From: Neoarius graeffei
Lineage: Eukaryota; Chordata; Actinopteri; Siluriformes; Ariidae
Assembly: GCF_027579695.1 (NCBI RefSeq)
Contig: NC_083569.1
Span: 71,621,149-71,685,148 of the forward strand
Direction of reading: 5' to 3'
Length of the DNA stretch: 64,000 bases
The translations under genes and the position numbers were made by a program. How positions within the stretch are numbered: position 1 is the first letter of the stretch; each line of letters opens with the position of its first letter. This document shows positions 42,199 through 54,425 of the stretch, in pieces. A model generated the notes under the pieces. It saw only the letters and a program-made list of their open reading frames with translations, had not been told where the DNA came from and ran no database searches.

Positions 42199-42996
42199 AT
42201 TCTCAGGGGGTTTTCAAGTATGGAAAAGTATCTCCTGTTATAAAGTCTCTGAGCCACCAAAGGACAGGTTGTAGTAAGAAAAAACATGAACAGAGTGGTG
42301 TGATGTGGATTGAATATAATCACTTTCATTATAAGAGATGTGAATGACTGCCTCTGTTCTTCTCTAAAGTTTTGTTATAAAGGTCTGACAAAGACTTTCT
42401 CCCATAAATGTTAAACAGCTTCTTACAGGAAACTTAAAGGAAGTTACTTCCCTCCACCCATGTTTTTAACTCAATTATTATGAGTTTAACGGCAGTGTGA
42501 AATAATCAAGGATAATACTATAAGTAAACAGAAAATTATGAATAAAACCCAAATTTAATGTGGATAAAGGAATAACAACACGAAAAGCCTAATGTTAATA
42601 GTCTTCAAAAGTGTTAAATGAGTATGCAACCTAAATAGATAACCTATAAAAAAAACTCCATTATCTTATGCTGAGTATTAAAAAAAAAGTATGAGATTTT
42701 AAAAATATTACTTAGATTTGTTGAAATTGACAGAACATGTCAAAATCATAGGAATGACAGAAAATACCCTCAGACCCCAAAGTCTCATTATGTAATTATT
42801 AACATACAACTTATTTATGACTGTGTTATATTTCAGTGCGTTTCTTAAGCTATAATTAACAGCAACTCATAAAACCTTAGCTAGTAATCAAAGAAAAAAA
42901 AACCTCATATAGTATGCCCATTAATACAACTTACAAACTACAGATTGTCCGAAAAACAAACAAGAAAAACTGTTATCTGCTTTTATACAGTGAAAT

Positions 42997-43159
42997 CAGG
43001 GGAGAGCGCGAACGCAGTCCCCCACTACCACAAATTATGCAGTCGAGATTCCCACATTTGGGGAATTCGCAGGGGTCAGACAGCCGGAGTGCAATGGCTG
43101 AGCCTCGCCCTGGGTGAACCACCTTCTTGATCATGGTATCTCCCCTGCCAGGTAAGTAT
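42997..43159 (-). ncRNA. U1 snRNA, full length (D2, right arm inner)
   Basis: 163 nt, 5' end at 43159, with a normal Sm site AATTTGTGG. Of the three inner copies only this one has it. PSE at 43200-43220, SPH-like site just upstream, 3' box GTATAAAAGCAGA. It is the most canonical U1 in the window and a good candidate for a working gene. Confidence 0.95.
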
Positions 43160-43199
43160 GAGTTCACAACCCACTGCCGAGCGCCGCCACCACCACACA

Positions 43200-43220
43200 C
43201 ACTCTTCACCATCATGGTGA
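43200..43220 (-). promoter_or_regulatory. PSE of U1 (D2)
   Basis: TCACCATGATGGTGAAGAG at -61 to -43 relative to 43159. A duplicated upstream SPH block follows at 43225-43485. Confidence 0.72.
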
Positions 43221-44436
43221 GGATAACATTTCCCATGATGCACTGCTCCTGACCATATTAGGAGAGCCACGCTTTGCGGAAGTAGTTCTTCACTCCAACT
43301 TGATCACTCAGTTCACAATAGCTAAAACAAAGTCTCATCTTTTCCACATTCTACTTCGAGAGACAATATAACATTTGGCATGATCTTGCAAAACAAAAAT
43401 GAGGATAACATTTCCCATGATGCACTGCTCCTGACCATGTAAGGACAGTGACGCTTTGCCGGAAGTAGTTGTTCAGTCTGACTTGACTCTGTTCAGAAGA
43501 GTTAATCCAGGAGAAGCCTGATCCTTCACTCAGTTCTCTCATCAACACGTTAAAGTGCATATCACGGGTAAATTCAGGAGCAAGATCAATGTAATCCTCC
43601 TATTTTATATTAAACTTCGGTCAAATATCTGTCACATTTTGCATTTTGTGCAATTTTTTTTTTACCTTGCGCAATATCAGAAAAATTCAGTTGAAATCAA
43701 GCCATTTGAGGTGAATTGGTCCGCCTCTGAAAAAACTGAGGTTCCTGAGGTGTCTCAAGAAATATGGTATACCCTTCAAGATTCTACAGAACTTTCACCG
43801 TTGTACTATTGAGAGTATATTGACAGGCAACATTGTAGTGTGATTTGGCAGGGCTACTTCACACGATCTTAATCTTCTAGCAGGGGTGGTGAAAACTGCC
43901 TCTAGACCAGGGGTGGGCAATTATTTTTTCCATGGGGCCACATGAGAAATAGAAAATTTTGTGGAGGGCCGGACCAAAAGGCTGAACTAAATTCTGCATA
44001 ATATTAATTGTATTTCTTTATATAAAGCAGTAAATAACATTGTTTTTACAAGCTGCTAAGAGTATGGAAAAAACGAGGTTGCCTTACAAAAAATGTCATT
44101 TATTCAATCAAATTTCCCAAAACAATGGTTAACAAAATGTGAACGTTTGTATCATTTTTTTTCAGTCAAATTCACCCCAAAACACAATAAAGACATCACA
44201 ATATTGTCTTTCTACTCCAAACATCAAGCAAGATACATCATATTATAATAATGATTTGTAGTCTAATCACCTCATTTGGTGTTTTTCAGTTTTTTATTTG
44301 TTCAGTGAGAGAAATCTAGTCTCTGTTGGTTAACGAGTGCATCAGAGTCAGGTTGAATGTCTGAGGTGGAGATGCGAAGCACAGCTGACAGATGATCATC
44401 AGTCGATTCGGTGTAGGTATCAGATCTACAGATCGG

Positions 44437-47400
44437 CAATGCCATATTGTTGTTAGGGGGAGACTTTAATATGGTGTTGAATAGCGAGCTGGATAAATGG
44501 CCTTCTGGGCACCGTAACAGATCTAACACATTTCTCCAATGTTTTATGGATAAATTTAATTTAGTAGATATTTGGAGAGAAAAACACCCATCTGATAAGA
44601 TATACACGTGGAGTAACAAAACAGGTTCTTGTAAGTCTAGAATAGATTTCTGGTTAATTTCTAAGAACTTAAATAAGGAAGTGGTAGAGGTTGAAGTATG
44701 CCCTACCCCTCTTACAGACCATAAAGCAATACACATTAAATTAAATCTCTGCCCTTCTAAACTAACCACACACTCTATATACTGGAAGCTTAATAACTCC
44801 TTACTGAAAGATGATGAAGTCAAAAAAGAGGCTGATAGACTTATTTCTCTCTACTGGTTCAAAGCAAATGAAGAAAACTGTTTTGGTAGGAACTGGGAAC
44901 TTTTAAAATTTGAATTGGGTCAATTTTTCAGAAAAACTGGCAGTATTAAAGCAAAGTTGAAAAGGGAAGAGGAAGTGAAGTTGGTGTCTAGAATCTCATC
45001 ACTCTCTTATCAGTTACCTAACACTTTGTCACATGATGAAAAACTGGAATTAGCTAATTTACAGGTCAAGTTAGATGATCTATACACTCTCAAAGCAAAG
45101 GGTGCGTTTATCAGGTCTAGAGCAAAATGGCTCGAAGAAGGTGAACAGAACTCTCATTACTTCTTTAATCTAGAAAAACATCACTCCAACAATAATGACA
45201 TTAATCGGTTAAACATAAACGGGATGGTCACAGAGGACCTGAAGAAGATTTCTCTCTTTTGTTGCAACTTTTATAATGACTTATATACATCCAGATTCTC
45301 ACAGTCTTCCTCTGACAATTTCATGAACACTCTGACAGTGAAAACTATTGATAAGTGTGATATGGAGACATGTGACAAGCTAATTTCAGTGGAAGAAATA
45401 AAAAACGCAGTGGATGGTCTTAAAAAGAACAAAGCTCCAGGTATTGATGGCCTAACAGCAGAATTTTACAAGTTATTTAATGAAAAACTTGCCCCCTTTC
45501 TTGTTAAAGTTTTTTCTGAAAGCATGATGAATGAGCAACTTCCACCTACACTGACTCAGGGTCTTACTACTTTAATCCCCAAACCCCACAAGGACAAGTT
45601 ATTTATAGATAACTGGCGTCCGATATGTTTGCTTAATAACGACTATAAAATATTTGCGCTCTTATTAGCAAGAAGACTAAAATCAGTCCTCAATTCTGTG
45701 ATTGCAGAAACACAGTCTGGCTTTATGCTTAAAAGACACATCACTAATAACATCAGGCTTGTCCTGGATCTTCTAGACTACTCAGAACTGATTGAGAGTA
45801 ATGGTTTTATTTTATTTTTAGATTTCTATAAAGCGTTTGATACCATAGAGCATGCATTTATTCTACAGTCGCTTAAGAAATTCGGATTTGGGGCTTACTT
45901 CTATACAGCCATCAAAACTCTGTATAAGGACGGTAGCAGTTGTATTAAACTAAAAGGTGGTACATCCCCGAGGTTTAGTCTGTCTAGAGGGATCAGGCAG
46001 GGTTGTCCTGCCTCCCCCTACCTCTTCCTCCTGGTAGCTCAGCTTTTAACGGACCATATAAAAGCTAGTACAGTAGACGGTATCTCTATAGTGGGCAAAG
46101 AAATAACCATAACCCAACTGGCAGATGACACCACTCTTTTTTTAAAAGATGAGAAACAAATACCAGTTGCAATAGAAGCCATCACAGAATTCTCTAAGGC
46201 CTCAGGCTTGTGTCTGAATATAAACAAGTGTGAACTTATGGCTATCAAGGAGTGTGCCGTCTCCTCACTCTACAACATCCCAGTAAAAAACGAAATTGTA
46301 TATCTAGGTATTATAATCAGTAAAGATGAAAACAGAAGAGTAACTTCAAACTTTAACCCTATTATTGATAAAACACGTAGAAAACTTAATCAATGGCTCT
46401 TGAGAGACTTATCACTAAGAGGCAGAATTCTAATCACCAAAGCGGAGGGCATTTCTAGACTGACATATGCAGCGCTCGCTTTGCACCTGGATGACAAACT
46501 GCTCAGAGAAATTGATAGGCTTCTCATCAACTTCATATGGAAAAATAGAATACATCATTTAAAGAAAACAACTCTTATGAACACATACGAAAAGGGAGGA
46601 ATGAACTTTATAGACTTCACAACTTTAAATAACACCTTCAAGTTGAACTGGGTAAGATATCTGTTTTGCAATCCTTCATCTGTTTGGAATATTATTCCGC
46701 TCCATGTTATCTCAAAATTGGGTGGCTTAAATTTCTTTCTCACGTGTAACTTTGACGTACATAAAATTCCTATAAAAATGTCGTCTTTCCACCGACAGGC
46801 CTTCCTCACTTGGTGTCTCATTTACAAACATAACTTCTCTCCTCATAAATATTACATATGGAACAATAAGGATATTTTGTACAGACGTAAATCTATGTTT
46901 TTGGAACAATGGTTTATCAACAATATTTTTCTGGTTGACCAATTATTTAACAGGGATGGCTTGCTCTTTTCCTATGAAGAATTTTTGGCAGAATACAAAA
47001 TCCCAGTAACACCTGGGGATTATGCAAAGGTCTTTGGTGCGATCTCATCTCCCGTATGTATGTTATACAGGGGTCAAGCAAGAATACACCACACACTCAC
47101 ACTCACTCCAACATTCTCACCAACTTCTACCCCCATAGGAGAAAGCTTGCTCTCAATATCATGCAGTAATAAGCTTGTGAGAACACTGCTCCAAAAAGAG
47201 ACATCTGGTACACCACACTCAGTAGTTTACTGGAATCAACTTGTGAAGGATATAAAGTGGAGGAAGGTCTGGCTTCTGCCAAACCGTTTTCTTATCTCCA
47301 ATAAAGTAAAAGAAGTCACTTTTAAGTTATTACATAGAATATATCCAGCTAAATCCTACATTAAATCCAAATTCAAACTTGACATTGAAGAGAATTGTAC

Positions 47401-47936
47401 ATTTTGTCAGTCATACCCTGAGTCTGTTATTCACTTGTTTTGGTATTGCCCTTTTGTGTATGATTTTTGGTACGATCTTTGTGGTTTTATTTCAAAGGTA
47501 ACAGGGGAGAAATTTGTACTATACTGGAAGGATGTTCTTTTTGGTCTCCCAGATTGTGAAACACGCAGTAGCACACACACACACATCATTAACCTTATCA
47601 TTTTAATGGCTAAATATCACATACACAGAGGTAAATTCCTGGGCAGCAAGCCATCATTCTGTGCCTTTCAGAATGAAATGAGCCAGTATGTGTATTCTAT
47701 ACTGTGCTCCCCCAATTTGAAAGCTAACAGGACTATCAATGCTTGTGCTGAACTCTGTATATATTTTTAACTTGCCTGTAAATCTGTAACCCCCTGATAG
47801 CAATAGCAATTACAATTTTATTAATGTGCTTATTTGTAATTACTAGTAATGACATTGTTCTTTTTTGTTACTGTGTAATGTACTGCTAATTGATTTTTCT
47901 TTAATAAAAAAAAAAAAAAGTCAAAAAAAAAAAAAA
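44437..47936 (+). mobile_element. Young, 5'-truncated L1 insertion (right arm only)
   Basis: 3500 bp between perfect 15-bp duplications AGATCTACAGATCGG (44422-44436, 47937-47951), ending in A-rich tails. The left arm has the empty site with one copy of the target. The long frame is unbroken, so the insertion looks recent. Confidence 0.95.
44438..47770 (+). CDS. L1 ORF2 (endonuclease C-terminus, reverse transcriptase, zf-RVT), 5'-truncated
   Basis: An open frame of about 1107 codons runs from the truncation to the stop at 47768-47770. Residues 1-95 are the C-terminal half of the APE-type endonuclease (LLGGDFN, SRIDFWLIS, LTDHKAI). Its N-terminal catalytic half and all of ORF1 are missing. The RT starts near 330 (KAPGIDGLTAEFYKLF), with FLDFYKAFDTIEH near 455 and the catalytic LADDTTLFL near 558. 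The C-terminal finger CTFCQSYPES-HLFWYCPF lies near 985. Fish L1 ORF2 is about 1250-1300 aa. It was copied by target-primed reverse transcription and is not autonomous. Confidence 0.93.
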   Translation, partial: NAILLLGGDFNMVLNSELDKWPSGHRNRSNTFLQCFMDKFNLVDIWREKHPSDKIYTWSNKTGSCKSRIDFWLISKNLNKEVVEVEVCPTPLTDHKAIHIKLNLCPSKLTTHSIYWKLNNSLLKDDEVKKEADRLISLYWFKANEENCFGRNWELLKFELGQFFRKTGSIKAKLKREEEVKLVSRISSLSYQLPNTLSHDEKLELANLQVKLDDLYTLKAKGAFIRSRAKWLEEGEQNSHYFFNLEKHHSNNNDINRLNINGMVTEDLKKISLFCCNFYNDLYTSRFSQSSSDNFMNTLTVKTIDKCDMETCDKLISVEEIKNAVDGLKKNKAPGIDGLTAEFYKLFNEKLAPFLVKVFSESMMNEQLPPTLTQGLTTLIPKPHKDKLFIDNWRPICLLNNDYKIFALLLARRLKSVLNSVIAETQSGFMLKRHITNNIRLVLDLLDYSELIESNGFILFLDFYKAFDTIEHAFILQSLKKFGFGAYFYTAIKTLYKDGSSCIKLKGGTSPRFSLSRGIRQGCPASPYLFLLVAQLLTDHIKASTVDGISIVGKEITITQLADDTTLFLKDEKQIPVAIEAITEFSKASGLCLNINKCELMAIKECAVSSLYNIPVKNEIVYLGIIISKDENRRVTSNFNPIIDKTRRKLNQWLLRDLSLRGRILITKAEGISRLTYAALALHLDDKLLREIDRLLINFIWKNRIHHLKKTTLMNTYEKGGMNFIDFTTLNNTFKLNWVRYLFCNPSSVWNIIPLHVISKLGGLNFFLTCNFDVHKIPIKMSSFHRQAFLTWCLIYKHNFSPHKYYIWNNKDILYRRKSMFLEQWFINNIFLVDQLFNRDGLLFSYEEFLAEYKIPVTPGDYAKVFGAISSPVCMLYRGQARIHHTLTLTPTFSPTSTPIGESLLSISCSNKLVRTLLQKETSGTPHSVVYWNQLVKDIKWRKVWLLPNRFLISNKVKEVTFKLLHRIYPAKSYIKSKFKLDIEENCTFCQSYPESVIHLFWYCPFVYDFWYDLCGFISKVTGEKFVLYWKDVLFGLPDCETRSSTHTHIINLIILMAKYHIHRGKFLGSKPSFCAFQNEMSQYVYSILCSPNLKANRTINACAELCIYF

Positions 47937-49509
47937 AGATCTACAGATCGGCTCGGGCTCCGGCGCCTGCTGGTGACGTCACACGATGTGATTGGCTGGA
48001 CCGTTTGAAGGATGACGTGCAAGTTTGTGGTTGGTCTGGACAAATTACGGAAGTAGTTATCGCGGGATTAGGTTTCGTGGGATTTCATGTCATGTTCATG
48101 TCGCGCGCATTGCGTTTTTGTTGAACACAACTTCAAAATAAAAGCACTGCACATTCAGAAAAGAAAAAAAGAAGAAACCGGTTGTACGAATCGCTATTCA
48201 GTCCATGCATGAGGTAAAATTAGAAAATACGTTTATTTTGTAATTTCTAATTAACCTTACGCGAGCCGGTCAGAATGAACCAAAGGGCCGGATGCGGGCC
48301 GGAAAATGCCCAGGCCTGCTCTAGAATTATTGGGGTTCCACTTGAACCGCTCCAAAATATATACTGGAAACGCAGTACTAAGAAAGCACTAAGTATTATG
48401 CGGGATTCTAGTTATCCCACACACAATTTCTTCTCCCACCTCCTATCAGGGAGGCGTTTGCAGAGTATCCCAACAAGCACATCACGTTTCAGGGATAGTT
48501 TTTATTAGTGTTGTAGTACTCGAGATCGGCCTTGGTCTCGAGAGCACTTTTTGAAGATCTCGTCTCGGAATCGACTGCATTTTTACTCGGTCTTGTCTCG
48601 GTCTCGGGATTTTATTTCAAGACCGGTCAAGACCACAACTGTGGGATATCAATAAATTGCCTGTGCATTTTTTGGATTTCTTAGTTAATATCATTGCTGT
48701 GATTTTGCGTAAATCGTATTACTTCCAGTACAACCAATACTCATTTATCATTTGAAATTGTTGTCACCGTTAATTAGTACCCCCAGGATTTTGCGGGCCT
48801 TTTTTGTGATTGTTGCGGGCTAAAATGTCTGATGTTGCGGGGTTTTTTTTCCAAAAAGTTGCGATGAAAGTTGCGGTGTTTTTTAGGTTTTTGTTGCGAT
48901 TACATTGCGGGAGGATGTGAAAGTTGCGAGAAATTGTTGCGATTTTCTCTTTTTGTGATTAAAATTGAGTGATATGTTAAATATTAAATTATAACTGAAA
49001 AACTATTGATTAAAAAAACAAAGACACTGAGAAATGGTCCTATAAACAACTTTATCAATATAAAAGATTACCAGGACTACAAAAATGCAGAAAAATAGGC
49101 TTTACTTATCCAAATGCACCTGTTGGTTCAAAAGTTAAAGTGCAGAGAACCTCACAGCACAACATGAAGTTACCTTATAATATAATATAAATGCCTCAGC
49201 TTTCATGTAAGAAAAAAAACACTATTAATACTAGTACTGTGCGCAGGCAGTCTCTCCTGAAGACTAAATTAAACAATAATTATAAACTAATAAAATAAAT
49301 GGCTCAGGCTTCATAGAAAGAAAAAACAACAATTTGAACAGAATCTCACAGTATGATGCTGAAGCTGCCTAAACAATGGAAAATAAAATACCATTTTGGC
49401 AAAAATGTTGGCATCCATTAATTTGTTGCATTAAGTAAAAAAAAAAATAATGTAAAGTGCACACAGTCCTTCACTGCAAACACAACACACTTTCAGTAGC
49501 AGAATTTAA

Positions 49510-50756
49510 ACGTCCCATGGCATGGTGGTTTGTTGATGCTTTAAACGGGCTCGTGGAGGCTTCCGGATGTTATATCCGCAGCCTTTCTCGAAATGAACCC
49601 TCGGCACGTAAATATAGCCTCCTGGTAGAAAGCCCCATTTCAGAGCTTTTCCCAGTGCGTCGTTTTGCTAATGAGAAGCAGGAGGTGGTGAAGGGTAGAG
49701 GGCGGGCCATGGGGGGAGGGGCTTGACCAAGCTGCGCACACACATACTCGCTGCTATCAGCGCCTGTAGCCACGCTGCTAAGACAAAACCCCATTCTCCC
49801 TCGGACTCCTTTCGTAAACTCAACGTGACACAGAGAACAGAGAGTGAGAGTGTTCGGAGTGGTAGTTTACGAACGTATAATACCCTAGCCTTGAACACGC
49901 ACTCCATAACCAAAGAGGATAGAAGCAGCAACTACAGCAACATATCGCTTATCCAACAGAAGACATGCATTGCGGAGCAATAGTCAAACATAAGCTCATA
50001 AGTTACAGTCAATTTCCAGACTAAACTCAGTTTAACAGAGCATGCTGCATGCTCTTTAGTTTTGTAGCGCAGAGTACCTGGCTAACTGCAGGAAGCGGTT
50101 AGCTGCACAGCTAATGTAGCCATTGCTAGGCTAACGCAGCGATTTTAAAACACGGCAAAACAACCAGTTATACACTTACTTGTTTGGTGTTTGTTGCTGA
50201 TGCGGCAGGGATGCTTGGTACGGACCCAGGCTTCAGTGACAGTTGATGTGCAAAACCTGCCCTGTACTGTCCCAAGTTGTGGAAACATTCCTCAGGAAAA
50301 TGCTTCCGACAAACATAGACCATCTTAGGTAGACTTGACGGTGTATTATTGAAGTAAATAAAATTAAGCCACTGCGTCTTCAGGGGCTCTCCCATCGGCA
50401 GTAAAAACAGACTCCTTTCTGTGTTGTCACATCCATGTACAGCGCAATTTCCATGTTTCGCTCGCTTAGGTGATGCCATGTTGTTGTGTCCTCTATGGTC
50501 TCCTCACTACAACTGGGCGGGGCAATCCATACAGTGGGTGGGAATCCGGGGGGGCGTGGGGATCATCTCCCTTGCTGACGTAGTAAAGGGAAGAACTTAT
50601 CAATGTGCCGTTTTGACGCGCCATTCTCAAATGTTGGGCATAGTTTGGTTTACACATTATAAAATTTCTAGCCACTGGGGTGACTTAAGAAGGTCAGAGG
50701 AACTCATTTTAACGTTAAAAAACCTCAGAAAGTGAAAATTTCATGCCATGGGACCT
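49510..50756 (-). mobile_element. Kolobok-type THAP transposon (right arm)
   Basis: TTAA at 49506-49509 and 50757-50760. Same terminal repeats as the left copy and a shorter C-run near 50550. Confidence 0.85.
50180..50479 (-). CDS. THAP-domain first exon of Kolobok (right arm)
   Basis: Same protein as 26784-27083, with one change near the end (NTKQ for NSEQ), ending at the GTAAGTG donor. The reading frame is intact in both arms. Confidence 0.8.
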
Positions 50757-51256
50757 TTAAGCCTACATAAACACTGACTCACACATGCTGCTTCTCTTGA
50801 ACGGAAACACGGAAGTAAGCAGTGTTGCCAGATACTGCTGACATTTTCCAGCCCAAAATAAGTTGAAAACCCGCCAGAATGCACTTGAAACCACCCAATC
50901 TGGCAACACTGGAAGTAAGGTAGTTTGTCAACGTCACCTCAAGATGACGCCAACGATTGGTCAAATTTGCGGGAAAGTTGCTGTGATTGGATATAATTGC
51001 AACACCGCCCTGAATTTGCGGGGATTGGTTGAAGTTGCGTTGAAGTTGCAAATCGCACTGTCGCGAAATCCCGGAGGGTCTGGTTAATGGCTGTCACCCC
51101 TCCCGCCCCCTTTCCAGACCCTGGAATGTAACATTAAGTTAGCTAATGTAGTGTTAACTTTGTGTGAGAGTGAGGGGGTCAGGACATGTGTCTTATTCCT
51201 ACATTACGTTTTTTCATGTGATAAAATGACAAGCCAGGGAGCATCGTGGCTCAGGT

Positions 51257-51971
51257 CAGGGCCGTAGCCAGGATTTTTCAAATACCGAGGTCAAACATGG
51301 CTGACAGCACCGAAGCCCCCCGGCACAACTTAAATAAATCTCATCTCATCTCATTATCTCTAGCCGCTTTATCCTTCTACAAGGTCGCAGGCAAGCTGGA
51401 GCCTATCCCAGCTGACTATGGGCGAAAGGCGGGGTACACCCTGGACAAGTCACCAGGTCATCACAGGGCTGACACATAGACACAGACAACCATTCACACT
51501 CACATTCACACCTACGGTCAATTTTAGAATCACCAGTTAACCTAACCTGCATGTCTTTGGACTGTGGGGGAAACCGGAGCACCCGGAGGAAACCCACGCG
51601 GACACGGGGAGAACATGCAAACTCCGCACAGAAAGGCCCTCGCCGGCCACGGGGCTCAAACCCGGACCTTCTTGTTGTGAGGCGACAGCGCTAACCACTA
51701 CACCACCGTGCCGCCCACTTAAATAAATAAATAAGGATAGATTTGGTGGTGGACACATTTATTTTAACAATTCTAAAACTGTGGCACCATAACTGTGGTG
51801 TTTTATCTGACATAAAAGTAGAAAGGTAGTGAACTCTTGAATGGAGTATACATACCTAAAGTACCAGATACCTAAAGTATTGGCATTATTTACATTGCAG
51901 CATACACATGACCGAAAGGGTGTGAACTGCTGAATTGTAAGCTTTAGTATTACACCTTATAATAATAGTGA

Positions 51972-52011
<40 letters not shown>

Positions 52012-53057
52012 GTGTTATTTGTGGGTGTCTGTATGTGGAGAGACATTCTGAGCAGTAATGTAAAGGCATCAGTCTATCTGGCTGTCTTGAATTGAGATCC
52101 ATTTGCATGCATTCTCTGAAACAGAGTGTTCTCACCATTGCCTGTAATGTAAGTTTGGCTCACAACACATTTACTTTAACAATTCTAAAACTGTGCCATC
52201 ATAACTGTGGAGTTTTGTCTGGCATAAAAGTCAAAACTGAACTGAGTGTATTGCTCAGCTACCTGAAGTATTGGCATTATTTACATTTCATTATCTTAAA
52301 TTACATTAGAATGTAGAGCTATTAGTTCTGTGTGAAGACTATGTATTAGAGAGAGTGTGTGAGAGTGTATTATTTGTGTATGTGTGTGTGTGAGTGAGTG
52401 AGTGAGTGAGAGAGAGTTATGAGAGAAAGAGAGAGAGAGTTACTCGAACAAGCCCGTTTACTCAGCCCTGCACAGGGCTGCCTGTGACAACGTAGTTTTG
52501 AATGTTTCTCGAAATGCTAACTAAAATGTAATAGGCAATGACAATGAAATGTTTCCCCTTGGAAAGTTGGCATGACACCGCTGAACGGTCTGCCACTGCA
52601 CTGACAATATTTTCTCACCTTCCCTCCTTCTCTTTCCCTGCTCTTCTGTTGGCTGTCCAAACCTTAATTTAGTTTGTTGCAACTTTTTCATTTTGCACTC
52701 GGGTAAAGCTCTATAATGCGATGTGACTATTAGCCTACGTTAGGTTAGGTAGGCATATGTGACAGAGCGTAGACTACACCCTGCCTGTTTTATCCAAAAC
52801 CCAACTTCCCCGGCCGACACTAGTATACGCTACGTCGCGTGACGCTGCGTTAGACAAGGCAACAATAGAGATAGAGGCTGAGAGATTTCAGATGACATTA
52901 GACAAATGTGAATTTTACTGGGGGGAAGATGACATGTGGATGTGGACGCTGCATTTTACATTAATCACTGCTCAAATTCAGCGTAGACCAAGTTGAAATT
53001 TCTGAAAAAAATACAGAGGACATGACCTCAGTGTCCTCAATGGTAGTTACGGCCATG
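51257..53057 (+). mobile_element. hAT-type element, CAGGGCCGTAG ends (right arm)
   Basis: 8-bp duplication GCTCAGGT (51249-51256, 53058-53065). Mirror of 24155-25998, with shorter microsatellites (51974-52006, 52350-52440). It contains the SINE at 51338-51716. Confidence 0.82.
51338..51716 (-). mobile_element. tRNA-derived SINE (GATGA family, right arm)
   Basis: Mirror of 25539-25916, with TTAAATAAAT-type repeats on both sides. Confidence 0.9.
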
Positions 53058-53757
53058 GCTCAGGTGGATAAGGCGCCATGCCATAAATCCGAGGATCCGG
53101 GTTCGATTCTGACCCGAGGTTATTTCCCGATCCGTCCCCGTCTCTCCCGCTCATTTCCTGTCTCTACACTGTCCTATCCAATAAAAAGGTGAAAAAAGCC
53201 CCCCCCCCAAAAAAAAATGACGAGACAGGTGACGTAAAGCTACAGTATGTAGCTAATGTGTATATGTTACGTCAACTCTGACGTAAGCGATACACGCCGC
53301 GCTCCCTCTCCTGGGTGAGAGAGCTAGAGTCAGCAGTCTCCAGAGTGGAGACAGAGTAACATTAATGCACCACTTCTATGAAGTTACACATTAAATATGC
53401 TTTGCCTGGCTATAAGCATACATCACATACTTAAAGAGTGCTAATTTGGGGGTTAAATACACAAACAAATATATAACTTTATGTAGTCAAACACTAGAAC
53501 TTGTGTAAGTGAGTAAGTCTGGCTCACTCAATCACTCAGATTTTCTCACACCGTGTGTTAGATGGGTGTTTAGAAAAATACGCATCTGTCCCTTTTATCC
53601 CTTTTCCATGGAAGTTTATTCACATTAAAAGTGATTGTTATTTCAGTGTTATGGTAAGAAAATTGACTGGTTTGGCCATATTGTACCATGTCAATCATAT
53701 CGTTGTGTAACTATTTGAAAGCTTGAAAGCTAACTATTTGAACAGATGAACCTTTTA

Positions 53758-54425
53758 ACCACAATGTGTACTTCTTGGCTACCATGCTGGATCCACAGTT
53801 TGGCCTAAGCTGGATGGATCTGGACGTCACAAGTTGAGGAAATGCAACATCAGTGAAGAAGATCAGAGATGAGCTGAAGAGGACACTGACAGGTTAGTAT
53901 TATCCAGGGAAAGAAATAGTAAAAAAGTCCTTACATAGTCAAAGTTGAATTATGGTTTTAATCCTGTCACTGTGTATTTGTTTGTGTTTTTCAGACACTT
54001 TGTTGTCAGAGGTGGAGAATATGATTGACAGTGAAGGAGATGCAACTGACTCTGGGGCCATGAATGTGGATTCATCCAGTGATTCGCCACCAGTCAAATG
54101 CCCACGCCTTCTGTCCCGCTACAAGGCTCACAAGAAGTGCAACTCAGCCCAGGATTCAAGTGTTATAACACAGATAAGCAAATACTTCGATTCCATCAAT
54201 GACTCTGACACTGACTATGCACTCATCTTCTGGGCCAAAAACCATGACCGACTCCCACAACTCCACAAGTTGGCACTGAAGGTGCTGTCAGTCCCTGCCT
54301 CCTCAGCACCAGTGGAGAGGGTTTTTAGGAGAGGGGGCATCATAATGAGACCCCATCGTGCACGTTTAGGTCACAGAATGTTGCAGTCTCTGATATTTCT
54401 AAAATGCAACCAAACTCTACTTTAA
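53758..54425 (+). pseudogene. hAT transposase C-terminal exons (right arm)
   Basis: Exon 53758-53893, an intron with a GTTAGT donor and a TTTTTCAG acceptor, then the final exon 53994-54425 with the hATC domain (KLALKVLSVPASSAPVERVF). The same frame break before NATSVKK is present as on the left, so it predates the duplication. Confidence 0.82.

Larger units (their letters stand above)
39973..43770. repeat. Direct duplication copy D2, inner end of the right arm
   Basis: Same order as D1: Tc1 terminus (39975-40158), unrecognised coding fragment (40158-40765), Tc1 part (40923-41216), interspersed repeat (41217-41650), satellite (41655-41988), Tc1 fragment and hairpin, U1. It then continues into the right arm of the palindrome. 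Confidence 0.92.
43908..48318 (+). mobile_element. Charlie-like hAT (right arm) carrying an L1
   Basis: Ends CAGGGGTGGGCA (43908) and CAGGCCTG (48318). Same element as 28943-29839, but lengthened by the L1 at 44437-47936. The GTF2IRD2-like C-terminus reads on the minus strand at 44302-44400. Confidence 0.78.
48777..51086 (-). mobile_element. hAT-like element with GCAACTT-rich ends (right arm)
   Basis: Mirror of 26178-28484. The right end, around CGAAATCCCGGAGGGTCTGG, lies near 51064-51084. Confidence 0.6.
51238..53217 (+). mobile_element. Second tRNA-derived SINE family, split (right arm)
   Basis: Head 5' part at 51238-51256, body at 53058-53217, with GCTCAGGT repeated at both junctions of the inserted hAT. 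Confidence 0.85.

Noticed and set aside
44438-47770. Long intact host gene (1107 codons)
   Set aside because: The domains (endonuclease, RT, zf-RVT), target duplications and A-rich tail identify an L1 insertion.
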